A stretch of DNA of 64,000 bases from Streptomyces sp. S.PNR 29 (lineage in GTDB: Bacteria; Actinomycetota; Actinomycetes; Streptomycetales; Streptomycetaceae), in contig NZ_JANUQM010000011.1 in assembly GCF_030386795.1 (NCBI RefSeq), forward strand, positions 62,001 to 126,000, read 5' to 3'. Each line of letters begins with the position of its first letter. Positions within the stretch are counted from its first letter, which is position 1. The position numbers were made by a program, and so were the translations under genes. Positions 51,125 through 60,376 of the stretch are shown in pieces. Under the pieces are notes generated by a model, which was not told the DNA's origin, searched no databases, and saw only the letters and a list, made by a program, of their open reading frames with translations.

Positions 51125-52345
51125 GTGCGGCAACCCTGTGTCCTGCTGAAGTACGGAGAACTGGCGCTCAAGGGCCGCAACCGAGGTCGCTTCGAGCAGC
51201 AGCTGCTGGACAACGTGCGCGCCGCCCTGCACGACCTGGGCCCCGGTGTACGGGTCCGCCGCCGACGCGGGGTGATCGTGCTGTCCGCCCCCGGGCGGCC
51301 CGGCCTCCAGGACGAGCTGCTGGACCGGGCCCGGGAGGTGTTCGGCGTCAGCGTGGTGCAACCGGCGCTGCGTGTCGACCGTACCCCTGAGGCCGCCACG
51401 GCAGCCGCCCGTGACCTGGCCCGCGCGGCCCGCCCGGACGGCACGCGGCCCGGCTTCGCGGTACGCGCCCGGCGCCGCGACAAGGACTTCCCGCTCACCT
51501 CCACCGAGCTGAACATCCTGATCGGCGACGTCATCCGCACGGAACTGGGCTGGCCGGTCGATCTGACCGGGCCGGAGGTGGAGGTGGCCGTCGAGGTCGA
51601 CCGGCGGGAGGTCTTCGTGGCCGTGGAGCGCTACAGCGGCGTGGGCGGGCTGCCCGTCGGGTGCAGCGGACGGGCCCTGGCGCTGCTGTCCGGCGGCTTC
51701 GACTCCCCGGTCGCCGCCCACCGCGCGATGCGGCGTGGCCTGGCCTGCGACTTCGTGCACTTCACCGGCGCGCCGCTGACCGGCCCGTCCTCCGCCTACA
51801 AGGCGTACGCCCTGGCCCGTCGCCTCGCCCGCTTCCAGGGCGGGGCCCGGCTGTGGGTGATCCCCCTCGGCCACGCCCAGAAGGAGCTGGCCCTGGCCGG
51901 CGCCGGGTCGCTGCACGTGGTCGCCCAGCGCCGGCTGATGGTGCGCACCGCCGACCGCCTCGCCCACGCCCAGCGCGCCCATGCCCTGGTGACCGGGGAC
52001 AGCCTGGGCCAGGTCTCCAGCCAGACGCTGTCGAACCTCGCCACCGTCGAGCAGGCCGCCACCCTGCCGCTGCTCAGGCCGCTGCTCGCCTGGGACAAGG
52101 AGGAGATCATGGCCGAGGCGGACCGTCTGGGCACCGCGGAGATCTCCCGCCTGCCCGACGAGGACTGCTGCAGCCTGCTCGCTCCCCGGCGCGTCGCCAC
52201 CCGCACCACGCCCGGCGCCCTGGCCCGCCTCGAACAGCGCCTCGACCTGGAGGAGACGGTGGACGGCCTGCTCGCCAAGGCCCGTCTGCTGCAGGTGACA
52301 CCCGGACGGCACGAGGAGACCGGCGAGGCGTCCGCCGTGTCCTGA
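51125..52345 (+). CDS. thiI: ThiI-type THUMP/PP-loop protein (tRNA 4-thiouridine synthase family)
   Basis: 406 residues from a GTG with GGAGG upstream. Residues 1-60 are the ferredoxin-like start (LLKYGELALKGRNRGRFE), about 65-170 the THUMP domain, and from about 180 the adenylating PP-loop domain with LALLSGGFDSPVAAHRAMRRG. There is no C-terminal rhodanese domain, as in many non-enterobacterial ThiI proteins, so sulfur transfer would use a different donor. Makes s4U8 in tRNA; a role in thiamine synthesis is less likely. Confidence 0.92.
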   Translation: MRQPCVLLKYGELALKGRNRGRFEQQLLDNVRAALHDLGPGVRVRRRRGVIVLSAPGRPGLQDELLDRAREVFGVSVVQPALRVDRTPEAATAAARDLARAARPDGTRPGFAVRARRRDKDFPLTSTELNILIGDVIRTELGWPVDLTGPEVEVAVEVDRREVFVAVERYSGVGGLPVGCSGRALALLSGGFDSPVAAHRAMRRGLACDFVHFTGAPLTGPSSAYKAYALARRLARFQGGARLWVIPLGHAQKELALAGAGSLHVVAQRRLMVRTADRLAHAQRAHALVTGDSLGQVSSQTLSNLATVEQAATLPLLRPLLAWDKEEIMAEADRLGTAEISRLPDEDCCSLLAPRRVATRTTPGALARLEQRLDLEETVDGLLAKARLLQVTPGRHEETGEASAVS

Positions 52346-52419
52346 ACGCGCACAGGGGCCGCCGTCGCGGGTACGCGGTTCCTCAGAAGGGGGGTCCGGC
52401 ACGGAAGAAGGGGATGCCG

Positions 52420-53076
52420 ATGATCTCCCAGTCGGTCACGGTGCCCGCCGATGGCGCGGAACTGGCGGGCGACCTGGTGCTGCCCGCGGGCGCCCGGGCC
52501 GTGGTGCTCTTCGCACACGGCAGCGGCAGCTCCCGGCACAGCCCGCGCAACCGCAGGGTCGCCGACGAACTGCGCACCGCCGCACTCGGCACCCTGCTGA
52601 TGGACCTGCTCACGGAACGGGAGGAGCAGTACGACCTGCTGACCGCCGAGCACCGCTTCGACATACCGCTGCTCGGCGGCCGCCTGGTCGCCGCCATCGA
52701 CTGGCTCCAGGCGCGGCCGGGCACCCGGGGCCTGCCCGTCGTCCTGTTCGGCGCCAGCACCGGCGCCGCCGCGGCCCTGGTCGCCGCCGCCGAACGACCC
52801 GACCGCGTGCTGACCGTCGTGTCACGCGGCGGACGGCCCGATCTGGCCGGCGACGCCCTGCCCGCCGTACGGGCACCCGTGCTGCTGATCGTGGGCGGCG
52901 CGGACCATCAGGTGCTGGGGCTCAACGAGGAGGCGGCCCGGCGGCTGCACGCGCCGCACACGCTGCATGTGGTGCCCGGCGCCACCCACCTGTTCGAGGA
53001 GCCCGGCGCGCTGGAGCAGGTCGCCGGCACCGCCCGGCAGTGGTGCGACGACCACCTGAAGGCCGCGGCCGGCTGA
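52420..53076 (+). CDS. alpha/beta hydrolase (dienelactone-hydrolase-like)
   Basis: 218 residues from the ATG at 52420 (AAGGGG 6 nt upstream; ATG at 52414 is alternative). VVLFAHGSGSSRHSPRNR opens the fold, the nucleophile elbow is VVLFGASTGAAAAL (Ser near residue 116), an Asp follows at IVGGADHQVLG and His in PGATHLFEEPGALE. In many actinomycetes this hydrolase is fused to a phosphoribosyltransferase; here that enzyme is encoded separately at 56092. Confidence 0.88.
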   Translation: MISQSVTVPADGAELAGDLVLPAGARAVVLFAHGSGSSRHSPRNRRVADELRTAALGTLLMDLLTEREEQYDLLTAEHRFDIPLLGGRLVAAIDWLQARPGTRGLPVVLFGASTGAAAALVAAAERPDRVLTVVSRGGRPDLAGDALPAVRAPVLLIVGGADHQVLGLNEEAARRLHAPHTLHVVPGATHLFEEPGALEQVAGTARQWCDDHLKAAAG

Positions 53077-53087
53077 CGTCCGGCCCG

Positions 53088-54527
53088 TCAGCCGGCCACG
53101 GGCAGGTCGATGCGCAGCCGGGCGCCCTGGCGCAGCAGCTCCCGCTGCACCAGCCGGTACGGCAGGCCTCGCGGGCCGTGCCCGTGGCGCACGGTCAGCG
53201 CGGCACACACGCCTGCCGCCTGACCGGTCGCCATCGCGATGGGCATGACCCGGTACGACGAGTGCGCCACATGCGTCCCGGAGATGCAGCGCCCGGCCAC
53301 CAGCAGCCGTTCGGTGCTCTGCGGCACCAGACAGCGCAGCGGGATGTCGTAGAAGCGGCCCGTCGGCACCCGCTTCAGGACGGTGCCGGAGCCGCGCGGG
53401 TTGTGGATGTCGACCGGGTAGGCGCCGTGCGCGATGACGTCGTGGAAGGGCCGGGCGGCCAGGATGTCGTGGCCCGTGAGCTGGTAGTCGCCGACCACTC
53501 GCCGGGTCTCCCGCACGCCGATGTGGGTGCCGCTCTGCATCAGGTACGACTCCTCGAAACCGGGCACGCGGGTGCGCAGGAACCGGTCGATCTGCGCCAT
53601 CTGACGGCGGGCCCGGTACTCGGCGCGGGTCAGGTCCCACACGTTGGTGCCGAGCACCCTGGTCACACGGGTGCTGTTGACGCTGACCTCGCGTGGATGC
53701 GGGGTCGCGAAGAACAGGATGTCCTCGCGCGGCAGCCGCAGCTCGCCCTCCGCCCTGGCCTCTTCCACCAGGTCCCACAGGCCGTGCACGCCGCGCCACT
53801 GGTCCGGATTCTTCCGCACGTACTCGGCGAAGTCCGGCCGCGCGAAATCCGCGACCCGGAACATCAGCGTCATCGGCTGCACCAGCCCGTCCTCCGGACG
53901 GCCGATCTCGTACGGCGCCCCGCAGGCGGCCGCGACGTCTCCGTCGCCCGTGCCGTCCACCACCACGCCGGCGTCGATGACCACCGGCCCGGACTTGGTC
54001 TCGAACACCACGCGCCAGCCGTCCTCCAGGCGCAGCGCGGTGGAGGCGAAGGCGTGGAACAGCATCCGCACCCCCGACTCGTCCATCATGTCGAGCAGGA
54101 CCAGCTTGAACAGCTCCGGGTCGAAGGGGACCGTGTAGCCGGTCTTCGGGGAGGGCTTGAGACAGCCGCCGCGCCCCATCAGCTCGTCCAGCAGCCGCCA
54201 CAGCACGCCCGCGACCACCGGCTCGCCCTCGCCATGGTCGTTGGGCAGCAGCCGGGCGTCCTCACCGGACTCGGTGAACGTGGCCTGCTTGTGCTCGTTG
54301 TGGAACGACATCAGCGGCATCACGAGCGCCGCGGTCGCGTTGCCGCCCAGGAACCCGTAGCGCTCCACCAGGACGACGTCGGCCCCGGCGTCGGCCGCGG
54401 CGACGGCGGCGGCGCACCCGGCGGGGCCGCCGCCGACCACCAGGACGTCGGTACGGCCCCCGTGCCGGGCCGGGCGCGGCGGCAGGGTGACCGTGTGAGG
54501 CTGTCGGGGTTCTTCCAGGATCGGCAT
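53088..54527 (-). CDS. FAD-dependent oxidoreductase (PF12831-type)
   Basis: 479 residues. GXGXXG at DVLVVGGGPAGCAAAVAAADAG (near residue 28), a GRPEDG loop, GVVVDGTGDGDVAAACGAPYE and the C-terminal RLLVAGRCISGTHVAHSSYRVMPIAMATGQAAGV, all typical of FAD_oxidored proteins that often act on secreted or cell-wall carbohydrates or unknown substrates. It follows the pyruvyl-transferase gene by 42 bp on the same strand, so the two are probably one operon. No signal peptide. Confidence 0.88.
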   Translation of the reverse strand: MPILEEPRQPHTVTLPPRPARHGGRTDVLVVGGGPAGCAAAVAAADAGADVVLVERYGFLGGNATAALVMPLMSFHNEHKQATFTESGEDARLLPNDHGEGEPVVAGVLWRLLDELMGRGGCLKPSPKTGYTVPFDPELFKLVLLDMMDESGVRMLFHAFASTALRLEDGWRVVFETKSGPVVIDAGVVVDGTGDGDVAAACGAPYEIGRPEDGLVQPMTLMFRVADFARPDFAEYVRKNPDQWRGVHGLWDLVEEARAEGELRLPREDILFFATPHPREVSVNSTRVTRVLGTNVWDLTRAEYRARRQMAQIDRFLRTRVPGFEESYLMQSGTHIGVRETRRVVGDYQLTGHDILAARPFHDVIAHGAYPVDIHNPRGSGTVLKRVPTGRFYDIPLRCLVPQSTERLLVAGRCISGTHVAHSSYRVMPIAMATGQAAGVCAALTVRHGHGPRGLPYRLVQRELLRQGARLRIDLPVAG

Positions 54528-54569
54528 CGGGTCCTCCCGCGGGCGGGGCTCGGCGTAGGCGTCAGGCGC

Positions 54570-55787
54570 TCAGTGGGCGGGCTCGGCGGCCTGCGGCCGC
54601 TGCAGCTCGATCTCCGCCTCCGCCTGCGGATCCAGCCCGCCGCCGATCTCGTCCAGCAGTGCCCCGCAGCGCACGCAGGTCTCCCGGGCGAACATGGACA
54701 GCTCCTGTACCCGGGCACGCAGATCCGCACGGCGCTGCGGATACTCGTCCCACAACCGGTCCACCTCCGCCAGCAGCAGTCCGGCCTGCTCCCGCGCCAC
54801 ACCCACCAGCGCCGGTGCGCCCAGTCGGCGCGCGAAGTCGAAGACCTTGCCGGAGTACGGCAACGGCAGCACCGGCAGACCGGACAGCGCCGCGAAGATC
54901 ACGAAGTGCAGACGCATGCCGACGGCCAGGTCCAGATGGCGCATGAAGCCGAGGACCTGCCCCGGGGTGTAGGCGCCGTGCAGGATCCTGCCCTTGTCCG
55001 GCGCCGTCATGTGGGAGAGCACGGCGTGCGCATGGCGTACGTCGGCTCGCTCCATGGGCAGGAACACCACGTGTGCGTCCAGACGCCGGACCAGGAAGTC
55101 CGCGACGTCGGCCAGCAGTGCGTGGTAGTCGCCCTCGTCCAGTTTCTCCGCCGCCCGGCCCGGCTCGCGCACCGACATCCCCACCAGGCGGGCGTCGGTG
55201 GGCACGCCCTCGTCGCGCATCATCGCGTCCGTGAAGGGCTCCGGTTCCAGCAGCAGGGCCGGGTCGGCGGTGACGGTGACCTCGCGTTCCAGGCCGACCT
55301 CCTCCAGGACCAGTTTGGACTCCTGGTCCCGCACCACCACGTCGTCCATGTCCGCCAGCACGGTGCGTACCGCCTCCCGGTCCTCCGCCTCGCGCAGCGG
55401 GCCGGCTCCGACGGCGTAGGCGAAGGTGGGGATGCCCCGGTCCTGCGCGGCCCGCACGAGCCGCAGATACCGGCGCGCCTCGCCGTCGTAGAGGATGCCG
55501 CCACCGCCCAGCACCAGCAGATCCAGGCCGGACAGCGCGTCGGAGACATGGTTGAGGCTGACGCCCTCCCAGTCCACCACCTGGTGGATGCCGGGATGGT
55601 GGGTGCGGGTGTGCTCGGCGTTCCGGCTGAAGACGACGAGGCGTGCGTCCGGTCGCTGGGCCCGCAGACAGCCCAGTACGCATGTCAGGATCGACTCGTC
55701 GCCGATGTTGAAACCGCCGTACGAACCGAGCACGCCGATGCGCGGGCCCGACCCGGCGGGGTGCGGATGCGAGAGGGCAGTGGTCAT
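54570..55787 (-). CDS. polysaccharide pyruvyl transferase family protein (CsaB-like)
   Basis: 405 residues from the ATG at 55787 (GGGAG upstream; ATG at 55805 lacks a binding site). RIGVLGSYGGFNIGDESILTCVLG, DLLVLGGGGILYDGEARRYL, TVTADPALLLEPEPF and VGMRLHFVIFAALSGLPVLPLPYSGKV are the family motifs, the last being the donor-site HFxIFA region. Such enzymes transfer pyruvate from PEP to sugar polymers. Co-operonic with an FAD oxidoreductase, which suggests a glycan-modifying unit. Confidence 0.9.
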   Translation of the reverse strand: MTTALSHPHPAGSGPRIGVLGSYGGFNIGDESILTCVLGCLRAQRPDARLVVFSRNAEHTRTHHPGIHQVVDWEGVSLNHVSDALSGLDLLVLGGGGILYDGEARRYLRLVRAAQDRGIPTFAYAVGAGPLREAEDREAVRTVLADMDDVVVRDQESKLVLEEVGLEREVTVTADPALLLEPEPFTDAMMRDEGVPTDARLVGMSVREPGRAAEKLDEGDYHALLADVADFLVRRLDAHVVFLPMERADVRHAHAVLSHMTAPDKGRILHGAYTPGQVLGFMRHLDLAVGMRLHFVIFAALSGLPVLPLPYSGKVFDFARRLGAPALVGVAREQAGLLLAEVDRLWDEYPQRRADLRARVQELSMFARETCVRCGALLDEIGGGLDPQAEAEIELQRPQAAEPAH

Positions 55788-56091
55788 CCGGGGGGCTCCC
55801 GTCATGTCGGAGTCGGCTGGGGCTGATGGCGGTGGCGCGGAAACACTCACAGTCCCGCGCACGGTCCCGGGTTGCCTGCGCCGACCGCTCGGAAACACGG
55901 CTGTTAGCGGGGCAATTATCCTCTAATCGGGCATTTTCTCCCTTCCCCTGTTCTACCGTCCCTTGCCGCGTTCCGCCTTCCCTGCTCTCCGGCTTCTCCC
56001 GCCGGAGGCAGGTGCATCGGCGGGCGGCGAGGGGGTACGCGGGTGCCGGACCTAGGGGGCCGTCTCCGTGAGGGAAGGAGGGGCAACCGTC
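55788..56091. other. divergent intergenic region
   Basis: No supported ORF. A less GC-rich segment at 55905-55945 (including aattatcctctaatc) is the likeliest promoter area for the pyruvyl-transferase operon. GGAAGGAGGGG at 56073-56083 serves the phosphoribosyltransferase gene. Confidence 0.5.
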
Positions 56092-56748
56092 ATGCGGTTC
56101 CGTGATCGCCGCCAGGCCGGACAGGCGCTGGCCGAAGAGCTGCGGGCCCGGCAGGAGAAGGGCGCCCTGCCGGATCCGGTCGTCCTGGCCCTGCCCCGCG
56201 GCGGCGTCGCCGTGGCGCGCGAGGTCGCCCAGGCGCTCGACGCCCCGCTCGACGTGCTCGTCGTACGGAAGATCGGCGCCCCCTTCCAGGAGGAGTTCGG
56301 CGTCGGCGCGATCGCCGGCGACGACGACCCCCTCTACGACCGACGCGCCCTGGGCCACCTGGGCCTCAGCGAGGCCGCGCTCGCCCCCGTGGTCGACCGG
56401 GAACGCGCCGAACTCCGCCGCCGCGAGCAGCGCTACCGGCAGGGCCGCCCCGCCCCCGACCTGCGTGGACGTACGGTGATCGTCGTCGATGACGGCCTGG
56501 CCACGGGATCGACCGCCCGCGCCGCCCTGCGCTCCGTACGGCGCCAGGACCCCGCCCGGGTCGTGCTGGCCGTGCCGGTCTCCTCGCCCGAGGCGGCGGA
56601 ACTGATGCGCACCGAGGCCGACGACGTGATCTGCCTGCACCGGCCCGCCGCGTTCATGGCCGTCGGCCTCTGGTACGAGGACTTCGAGCAGCTGACCGAC
56701 GAGGATGTCCTGGAGGCACTGCGCCGGCATCGGCGAGTGAGCCACTAG
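56092..56748 (+). CDS. phosphoribosyltransferase family protein
   Basis: 218 residues from the ATG at 56092 (in-frame GTG at 56068 possible). FRDRRQAGQALAEELRAR, LALPRGGVAVAREVAQALDAPLDVLVVRKIGAPFQEEFGVGAI (landmark LPRGGVAVA) and the PRPP-binding VIVVDDGLATGSTARAALR at about 137-155. These type I PRTases are often linked or fused to dienelactone hydrolases such as the one encoded 3 kb upstream. Base acceptor unknown. Confidence 0.9.
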   Translation: MRFRDRRQAGQALAEELRARQEKGALPDPVVLALPRGGVAVAREVAQALDAPLDVLVVRKIGAPFQEEFGVGAIAGDDDPLYDRRALGHLGLSEAALAPVVDRERAELRRREQRYRQGRPAPDLRGRTVIVVDDGLATGSTARAALRSVRRQDPARVVLAVPVSSPEAAELMRTEADDVICLHRPAAFMAVGLWYEDFEQLTDEDVLEALRRHRRVSH

Positions 56749-56821
56749 GGCGCACGCTCTTGGCGCCGACGTTCCCTGTAGTTGACCTGGTGTTCACCTG
56801 ATGGAGGTGGAAGACGGCACC

Positions 56822-56849
56822 GGTGGGGACGACCATGCGAATCCCCACC
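56822..56849 (+). promoter_or_regulatory. leader hairpin before the TerC gene
   Basis: GGTGGGGA and TCCCCACC form a perfect 8-bp stem with a 12-nt loop, ending 17 bp before the GTG start and 5-10 bp before the CAGGAG binding site. Could mask or expose the binding site; no aptamer homologous to a known riboswitch was recognised. Confidence 0.45.
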
Positions 56850-56865
56850 TGCACCAGGAGCACCT

Positions 56866-57831
56866 GTGAACGTCTCCCTCACCGTCTGGCTGCTCACCGT
56901 CGCCGTCCTGTGCGCGCTCGTCGCCGTCGACTTCTTCATCGGCCGCAAGCCCCACGACGTGTCGATCAGGGAGGCCGGGGTCTGGACCGTGGTGTGGGTC
57001 GTCCTGGCCTGTGTGTTCGGTGCGGGACTGTACTTCTACGGCGGAGGCCGGCCCACGGGCGAGTTCTTCGCGGGCTACATCACCGAGAAGTCGCTGAGCG
57101 TCGACAACCTCTTCGTGTTCGTCCTGATCATGGGGAAATTCGCGGTGCCCTCGCAGTACCAGCAGCGGGTGCTGATGGTCGGCGTCATCATGGCTCTGGT
57201 GCTGCGCGCCGGCTTCATCGCGGCCGGAGCGGCGATCATCTCCGCCTTCTCCTGGGTGTTCTACCTCTTCGGTGCCTTCCTGATCTGGACCGCCTGGAAG
57301 CTGATCCAGGACGCCCGCAAGGAGGAGCACGACGAGGAGTACGAGGAGAACAAGCTGCTGAAGGCCGCCGAGCGCCGCTTCGGCGTGGCCGACCGCTACC
57401 ACGGCACCAAGCTGTTCATCACCGAGAACGGCAAGCGGGTGATGACCCCGATGATGGTCGTGATGCTCGCGATCGGCTCCACCGACGTGCTGTTCGCCCT
57501 GGACTCGATCCCCGCCATCTACGGCCTGACGCAGGACCCGTACATCGTCTTCACCGCGAACGCCTTCGCCCTGATGGGCCTGCGCCAGCTGTACTTCCTC
57601 ATCGGCGGCCTGCTGAAGAAGCTGGTCCACCTGAGCTACGGCCTGTCGATCATCCTCGGCTTCATCGGCGTCAAACTGGTGCTGCACGCGCTGCACGAGT
57701 CCGGGGTCCACGTCCCCGAGATCAGCATCCCGTTCTCGCTGGGCTTCATCGTGCTCGTCCTGGCGGTCACCACGATCACCAGCCTGCGGGCCGCGAAGAA
57801 GCAGGAGACCGAGGAGGGACAGACGGCGTAG
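56866..57831 (+). CDS. TerC family membrane protein
   Basis: 321 residues from the GTG at 56866 (AGGAG upstream). About nine helices with the family landmarks FFAGYITEKSLSVDNLFVFVLIM (Asp in LSVDNLF), FGAFLIWTAWKLI and AIGSTDVLFALDSIPAIYGLT (Asp in STDVLFALDSIPAI), the two acidic regions that bind metal. TerC/Alx proteins export Mn2+ or aid metallation of secreted proteins, and the family name comes from tellurite resistance. Only 3 bp separate its stop from the convergent CoA-transferase stop. Confidence 0.93.
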   Translation: MNVSLTVWLLTVAVLCALVAVDFFIGRKPHDVSIREAGVWTVVWVVLACVFGAGLYFYGGGRPTGEFFAGYITEKSLSVDNLFVFVLIMGKFAVPSQYQQRVLMVGVIMALVLRAGFIAAGAAIISAFSWVFYLFGAFLIWTAWKLIQDARKEEHDEEYEENKLLKAAERRFGVADRYHGTKLFITENGKRVMTPMMVVMLAIGSTDVLFALDSIPAIYGLTQDPYIVFTANAFALMGLRQLYFLIGGLLKKLVHLSYGLSIILGFIGVKLVLHALHESGVHVPEISIPFSLGFIVLVLAVTTITSLRAAKKQETEEGQTA

Positions 57832-57834
57832 CGA

Positions 57835-59022
57835 TCAGATCACGGCGTCGGCGCGCAGCGCCTCGATCTCGGCGGGGGTACAGCCGAGTTCCGCGAGGAT
57901 CTCGTCGGTGTGCTCCCCGACGGCCGGAACGGCGTCCATGCGCGCGGGCAGACCCGCGAGGTCGGCCGGCGGCAGCAGCGCCTGCACCATGGCGCCGCCG
58001 GGCACGGCCACCTCCCGCCAGCGTTCACGGGCGGCCAGCACCGGGTGATCCAGGAACGCGGCGACGTCGTTGACCCCGGCGGCGGCGATGCCGATCTCCT
58101 CCAGGTCCTTGAGGATCGCCTCGCTGCCGGAACGGGCACAGCGCGCGGCGACGACGGCGTTGAGCTCCTCGCGGTGGGCGACCCGGTCGGAACCGGTCGC
58201 GAACCGGGGATCGTCGGTCAGCTCGGGCCGGCCCAGGAACCGAGCGCACAGGGCGGCCCACTCGCGCTCGTTCTGGATGGAGAACAGCACCTCCTTGCCG
58301 TCGGCGGCCCGGTAGGCGCCGTACGGGGCGATGGTCGCGTGCTGCGTGCCCATCCGCGCCGGCTGGCTGCCGCCGTACCGGGTGTAGTAGGCGGGCTGGC
58401 CCATCCACTCCGCCAGCGCCTCGAACAGGGACACCTCCACCGGATGCGCCGTACCCGTGGTCGCGCGCGTGTACAGGGCGGTGAGGATGCCGCTGTAGGC
58501 GTACATCCCGGCGGCGATGTCGGCCACGGAGATGCCGACCCGGGCGGTCTCGCCGGGCGTTCCGGTCAGCGACACCAGGCCTGTCTGGCACTGCACCAGC
58601 AGGTCGTACGACTTGCGGTCGGCCCACGGGCCGGTCGTGCCGTAGCCGGAGATGGTGCATGGGATCAGCCGCGGCAGGCGTGCGGCGAGGGCGTCGGTGC
58701 CGAGGCCGAGGCGGTCGGCGGCCCCTGGGGCGAGGTTCTGTACGAACACGTCCGCGCCGTCGAGGAGTTGGTGCAGGACTTCGCGGCCCCGCGGGTCCTT
58801 CAGGTCCAGTGTGAGGGACTCCTTGGACCGGTTCAGCCACACGAAATAGCTGGAGTGGCCGTGCACGGTCGTGTCGTAGCGGCGCGCGAAGTCGCCGCCA
58901 CCGGGCCGTTCCACCTTGATCACGCGGGCGCCGAGGTCGGCGAGCTGCCGGGTGGCATAGGGCGCGGCCACCGCCTGCTCCAGGCTGACCACCGTGACCC
59001 CGGACAGGGGAAGCCGCTGCAC
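57835..59022 (-). CDS. CaiB/BaiF family III CoA-transferase
   Basis: 395 residues from a GTG. GVTVVSLEQAVAAPYATRQLADLGARVIKVERPGGGDFARRYD, LNRSKESLTLDLKDPRG, the catalytic-Asp region RKSYDLLVQCQTGLVSLTG, and PVEVSLFEALAEWMGQPAYY are classic landmarks (landmarks IKVERPGGGD and SLFEALAEW). It moves CoA between acyl groups, often in oxalate, carnitine or aromatic acid breakdown. Upstream is a PucR-like regulator on the same strand, 88 bp away. Confidence 0.92.
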   Translation of the reverse strand: MQRLPLSGVTVVSLEQAVAAPYATRQLADLGARVIKVERPGGGDFARRYDTTVHGHSSYFVWLNRSKESLTLDLKDPRGREVLHQLLDGADVFVQNLAPGAADRLGLGTDALAARLPRLIPCTISGYGTTGPWADRKSYDLLVQCQTGLVSLTGTPGETARVGISVADIAAGMYAYSGILTALYTRATTGTAHPVEVSLFEALAEWMGQPAYYTRYGGSQPARMGTQHATIAPYGAYRAADGKEVLFSIQNEREWAALCARFLGRPELTDDPRFATGSDRVAHREELNAVVAARCARSGSEAILKDLEEIGIAAAGVNDVAAFLDHPVLAARERWREVAVPGGAMVQALLPPADLAGLPARMDAVPAVGEHTDEILAELGCTPAEIEALRADAVI

Positions 59023-59110
59023 CCTGACCCCTCCAGTTCCTGAGCCGTGCGTCCTGTGCGCAGATTAGCCGCAGAGCGCGCGGCCGGGCTCAGGGGGCCT
59101 GCGGGGACCG

Positions 59111-60100
59111 TCAGGGACGCGCCAGATGCCGCATGATCAGGGCGAGGTGCAGCCGCAGGCGGCCCTGCGGCGTGCGCACCGGCCAGCCCAGCAGGTGCTC
59201 GGCGTGGGTCAGCCGGTCCTGGAGCGTGGAGTGGTGGACGTTGATCTCGGCGGCGGCCGCCCGCAGGCTCGCGGTCGCGGCGACGGCGTGCAGGGTGGTG
59301 AGCAGCCAGGGCGTCGTCACGGCCGCCGCCTCCAGAGCGCGGACGTCCGGCGGGGGTTCCGCGCCCGGTTCGACGAGGCCGGCGAGGAGAGCGATACCGC
59401 CGAGCTCGTCGGCGTGCACCACACGCTGTCCCGGATCCCGCGCAGTGCCGTCGGCGGTGAAGCGCAGGGCGGTGCGCGCGGCCTCCCAGGACCGGGGCAG
59501 GTCGAGCACGGGAACGGCCGGTCCGACGCCGAGCCGACCGCCGGCCGCATCGGGCTCCGTTTCCGCGCGGACGATCCGGGGCCGGCCGTCCGGCGCTGCG
59601 AGGACCCTGGCCGGCGCGGCGGGGTCCAGCCCGAGCCGGCGAGCCGCGTGCAGTCGGGCCTGTTCCGGTGCCATGGAGTCGAGGACGGTTTCGACGAGCG
59701 CGGGGTCCTCGGCGGGGGCCCGCCCACGGGTGCGGTCCAGGACGAGCCGCACGGCCCCGGCGACCCGCTCCAGGATCACGGCGTCCACCACGCTGGGCTC
59801 CGCCTCCGCGCGTTCCAGCCAGACGGCCGCGGCGCCGCCCGGGGTGAGCGCGGCGGACGGCCACACCGGGTCCGGCGGGAGGTCGCTGTCGCGGCGGGCG
59901 CCGTCGGGCTCGACGCGGACGTGCACCCGCCGCTCGGGGTCGACCAGCCGCGCGGGGCAGCCCGCCAGCACGGCCGCCCCGCGCACCAGCGCCTCCACCC
60001 CTGCCCGGGACTCGGCCAGTCGGTCGAAGTAGGCGATGACACGGACGGCGGCCCCGGCATCCGGGTCCAGCGCGGTCAGACGCCCGGCCAGCTCTTTCAT
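59111..60100 (-). CDS. PucR-like helix-turn-helix regulator
   Basis: 329 residues from the ATG at 60100; ATG at 60118 and a GTG-like upstream start at 60217 are also open, none with a good binding site. The C-terminus has ATASLRAAAAEINVHHSTLQDRLTHAEHLLGWPVRTPQGRLRLHLALIMRHL, the PucR C-terminal HTH (HTH_30; landmark INVHHSTLQDRL). The first 250 residues are an uncharacterised sensor part. It probably controls the CoA-transferase gene encoded just downstream. Confidence 0.83.
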   Translation of the reverse strand: MKELAGRLTALDPDAGAAVRVIAYFDRLAESRAGVEALVRGAAVLAGCPARLVDPERRVHVRVEPDGARRDSDLPPDPVWPSAALTPGGAAAVWLERAEAEPSVVDAVILERVAGAVRLVLDRTRGRAPAEDPALVETVLDSMAPEQARLHAARRLGLDPAAPARVLAAPDGRPRIVRAETEPDAAGGRLGVGPAVPVLDLPRSWEAARTALRFTADGTARDPGQRVVHADELGGIALLAGLVEPGAEPPPDVRALEAAAVTTPWLLTTLHAVAATASLRAAAAEINVHHSTLQDRLTHAEHLLGWPVRTPQGRLRLHLALIMRHLARP

Positions 60101-60287
60101 AGGCCCATGGTGCGCCATGAGCGCGTGTTTCGAGCCATGTGGTCCCGCCGGGACGTCCGCGTGAGGCGGCGTGCGAGCGCGCCCCGGCCCCTCCACCTGC
60201 TCCGGCCGCCAGGTCACCCGGCGGCCGGAGTCCGTGTTGCCGACGCCCCGCGAGAGCGCGGCGGAAGGTCTCCGCCGACCACCCAGG

Positions 60288-60329
60288 TCGTTCCGTCAGG
60301 TGCCTGCGCGGCCGGTTTTGCTGGGCGGC
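60288..60329. repeat. decayed duplicate of the esterase C-terminus
   Basis: The 42 bp at 60288-60329 match 60377-60418 (the last 14 codons of the esterase gene) in 34 of 42 positions, 89 bp apart in direct orientation. The copy has lost the stop codon. Confidence 0.7.
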
Positions 60330-60376
60330 GAGGGTTGACATGGGGAGGGCGGGGCGGGGTCCGTTGGCTGCCCGGG

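Noticed and set aside
53040..55826. Plus-strand open frame of 928 codons
   Set aside because: Antisense to the FAD oxidoreductase and pyruvyl transferase, no start context and no recognisable domain.
56749..56865. yybP-ykoY manganese riboswitch before TerC
   Set aside because: The hairpin there does not contain the conserved aptamer core sequences of that family.
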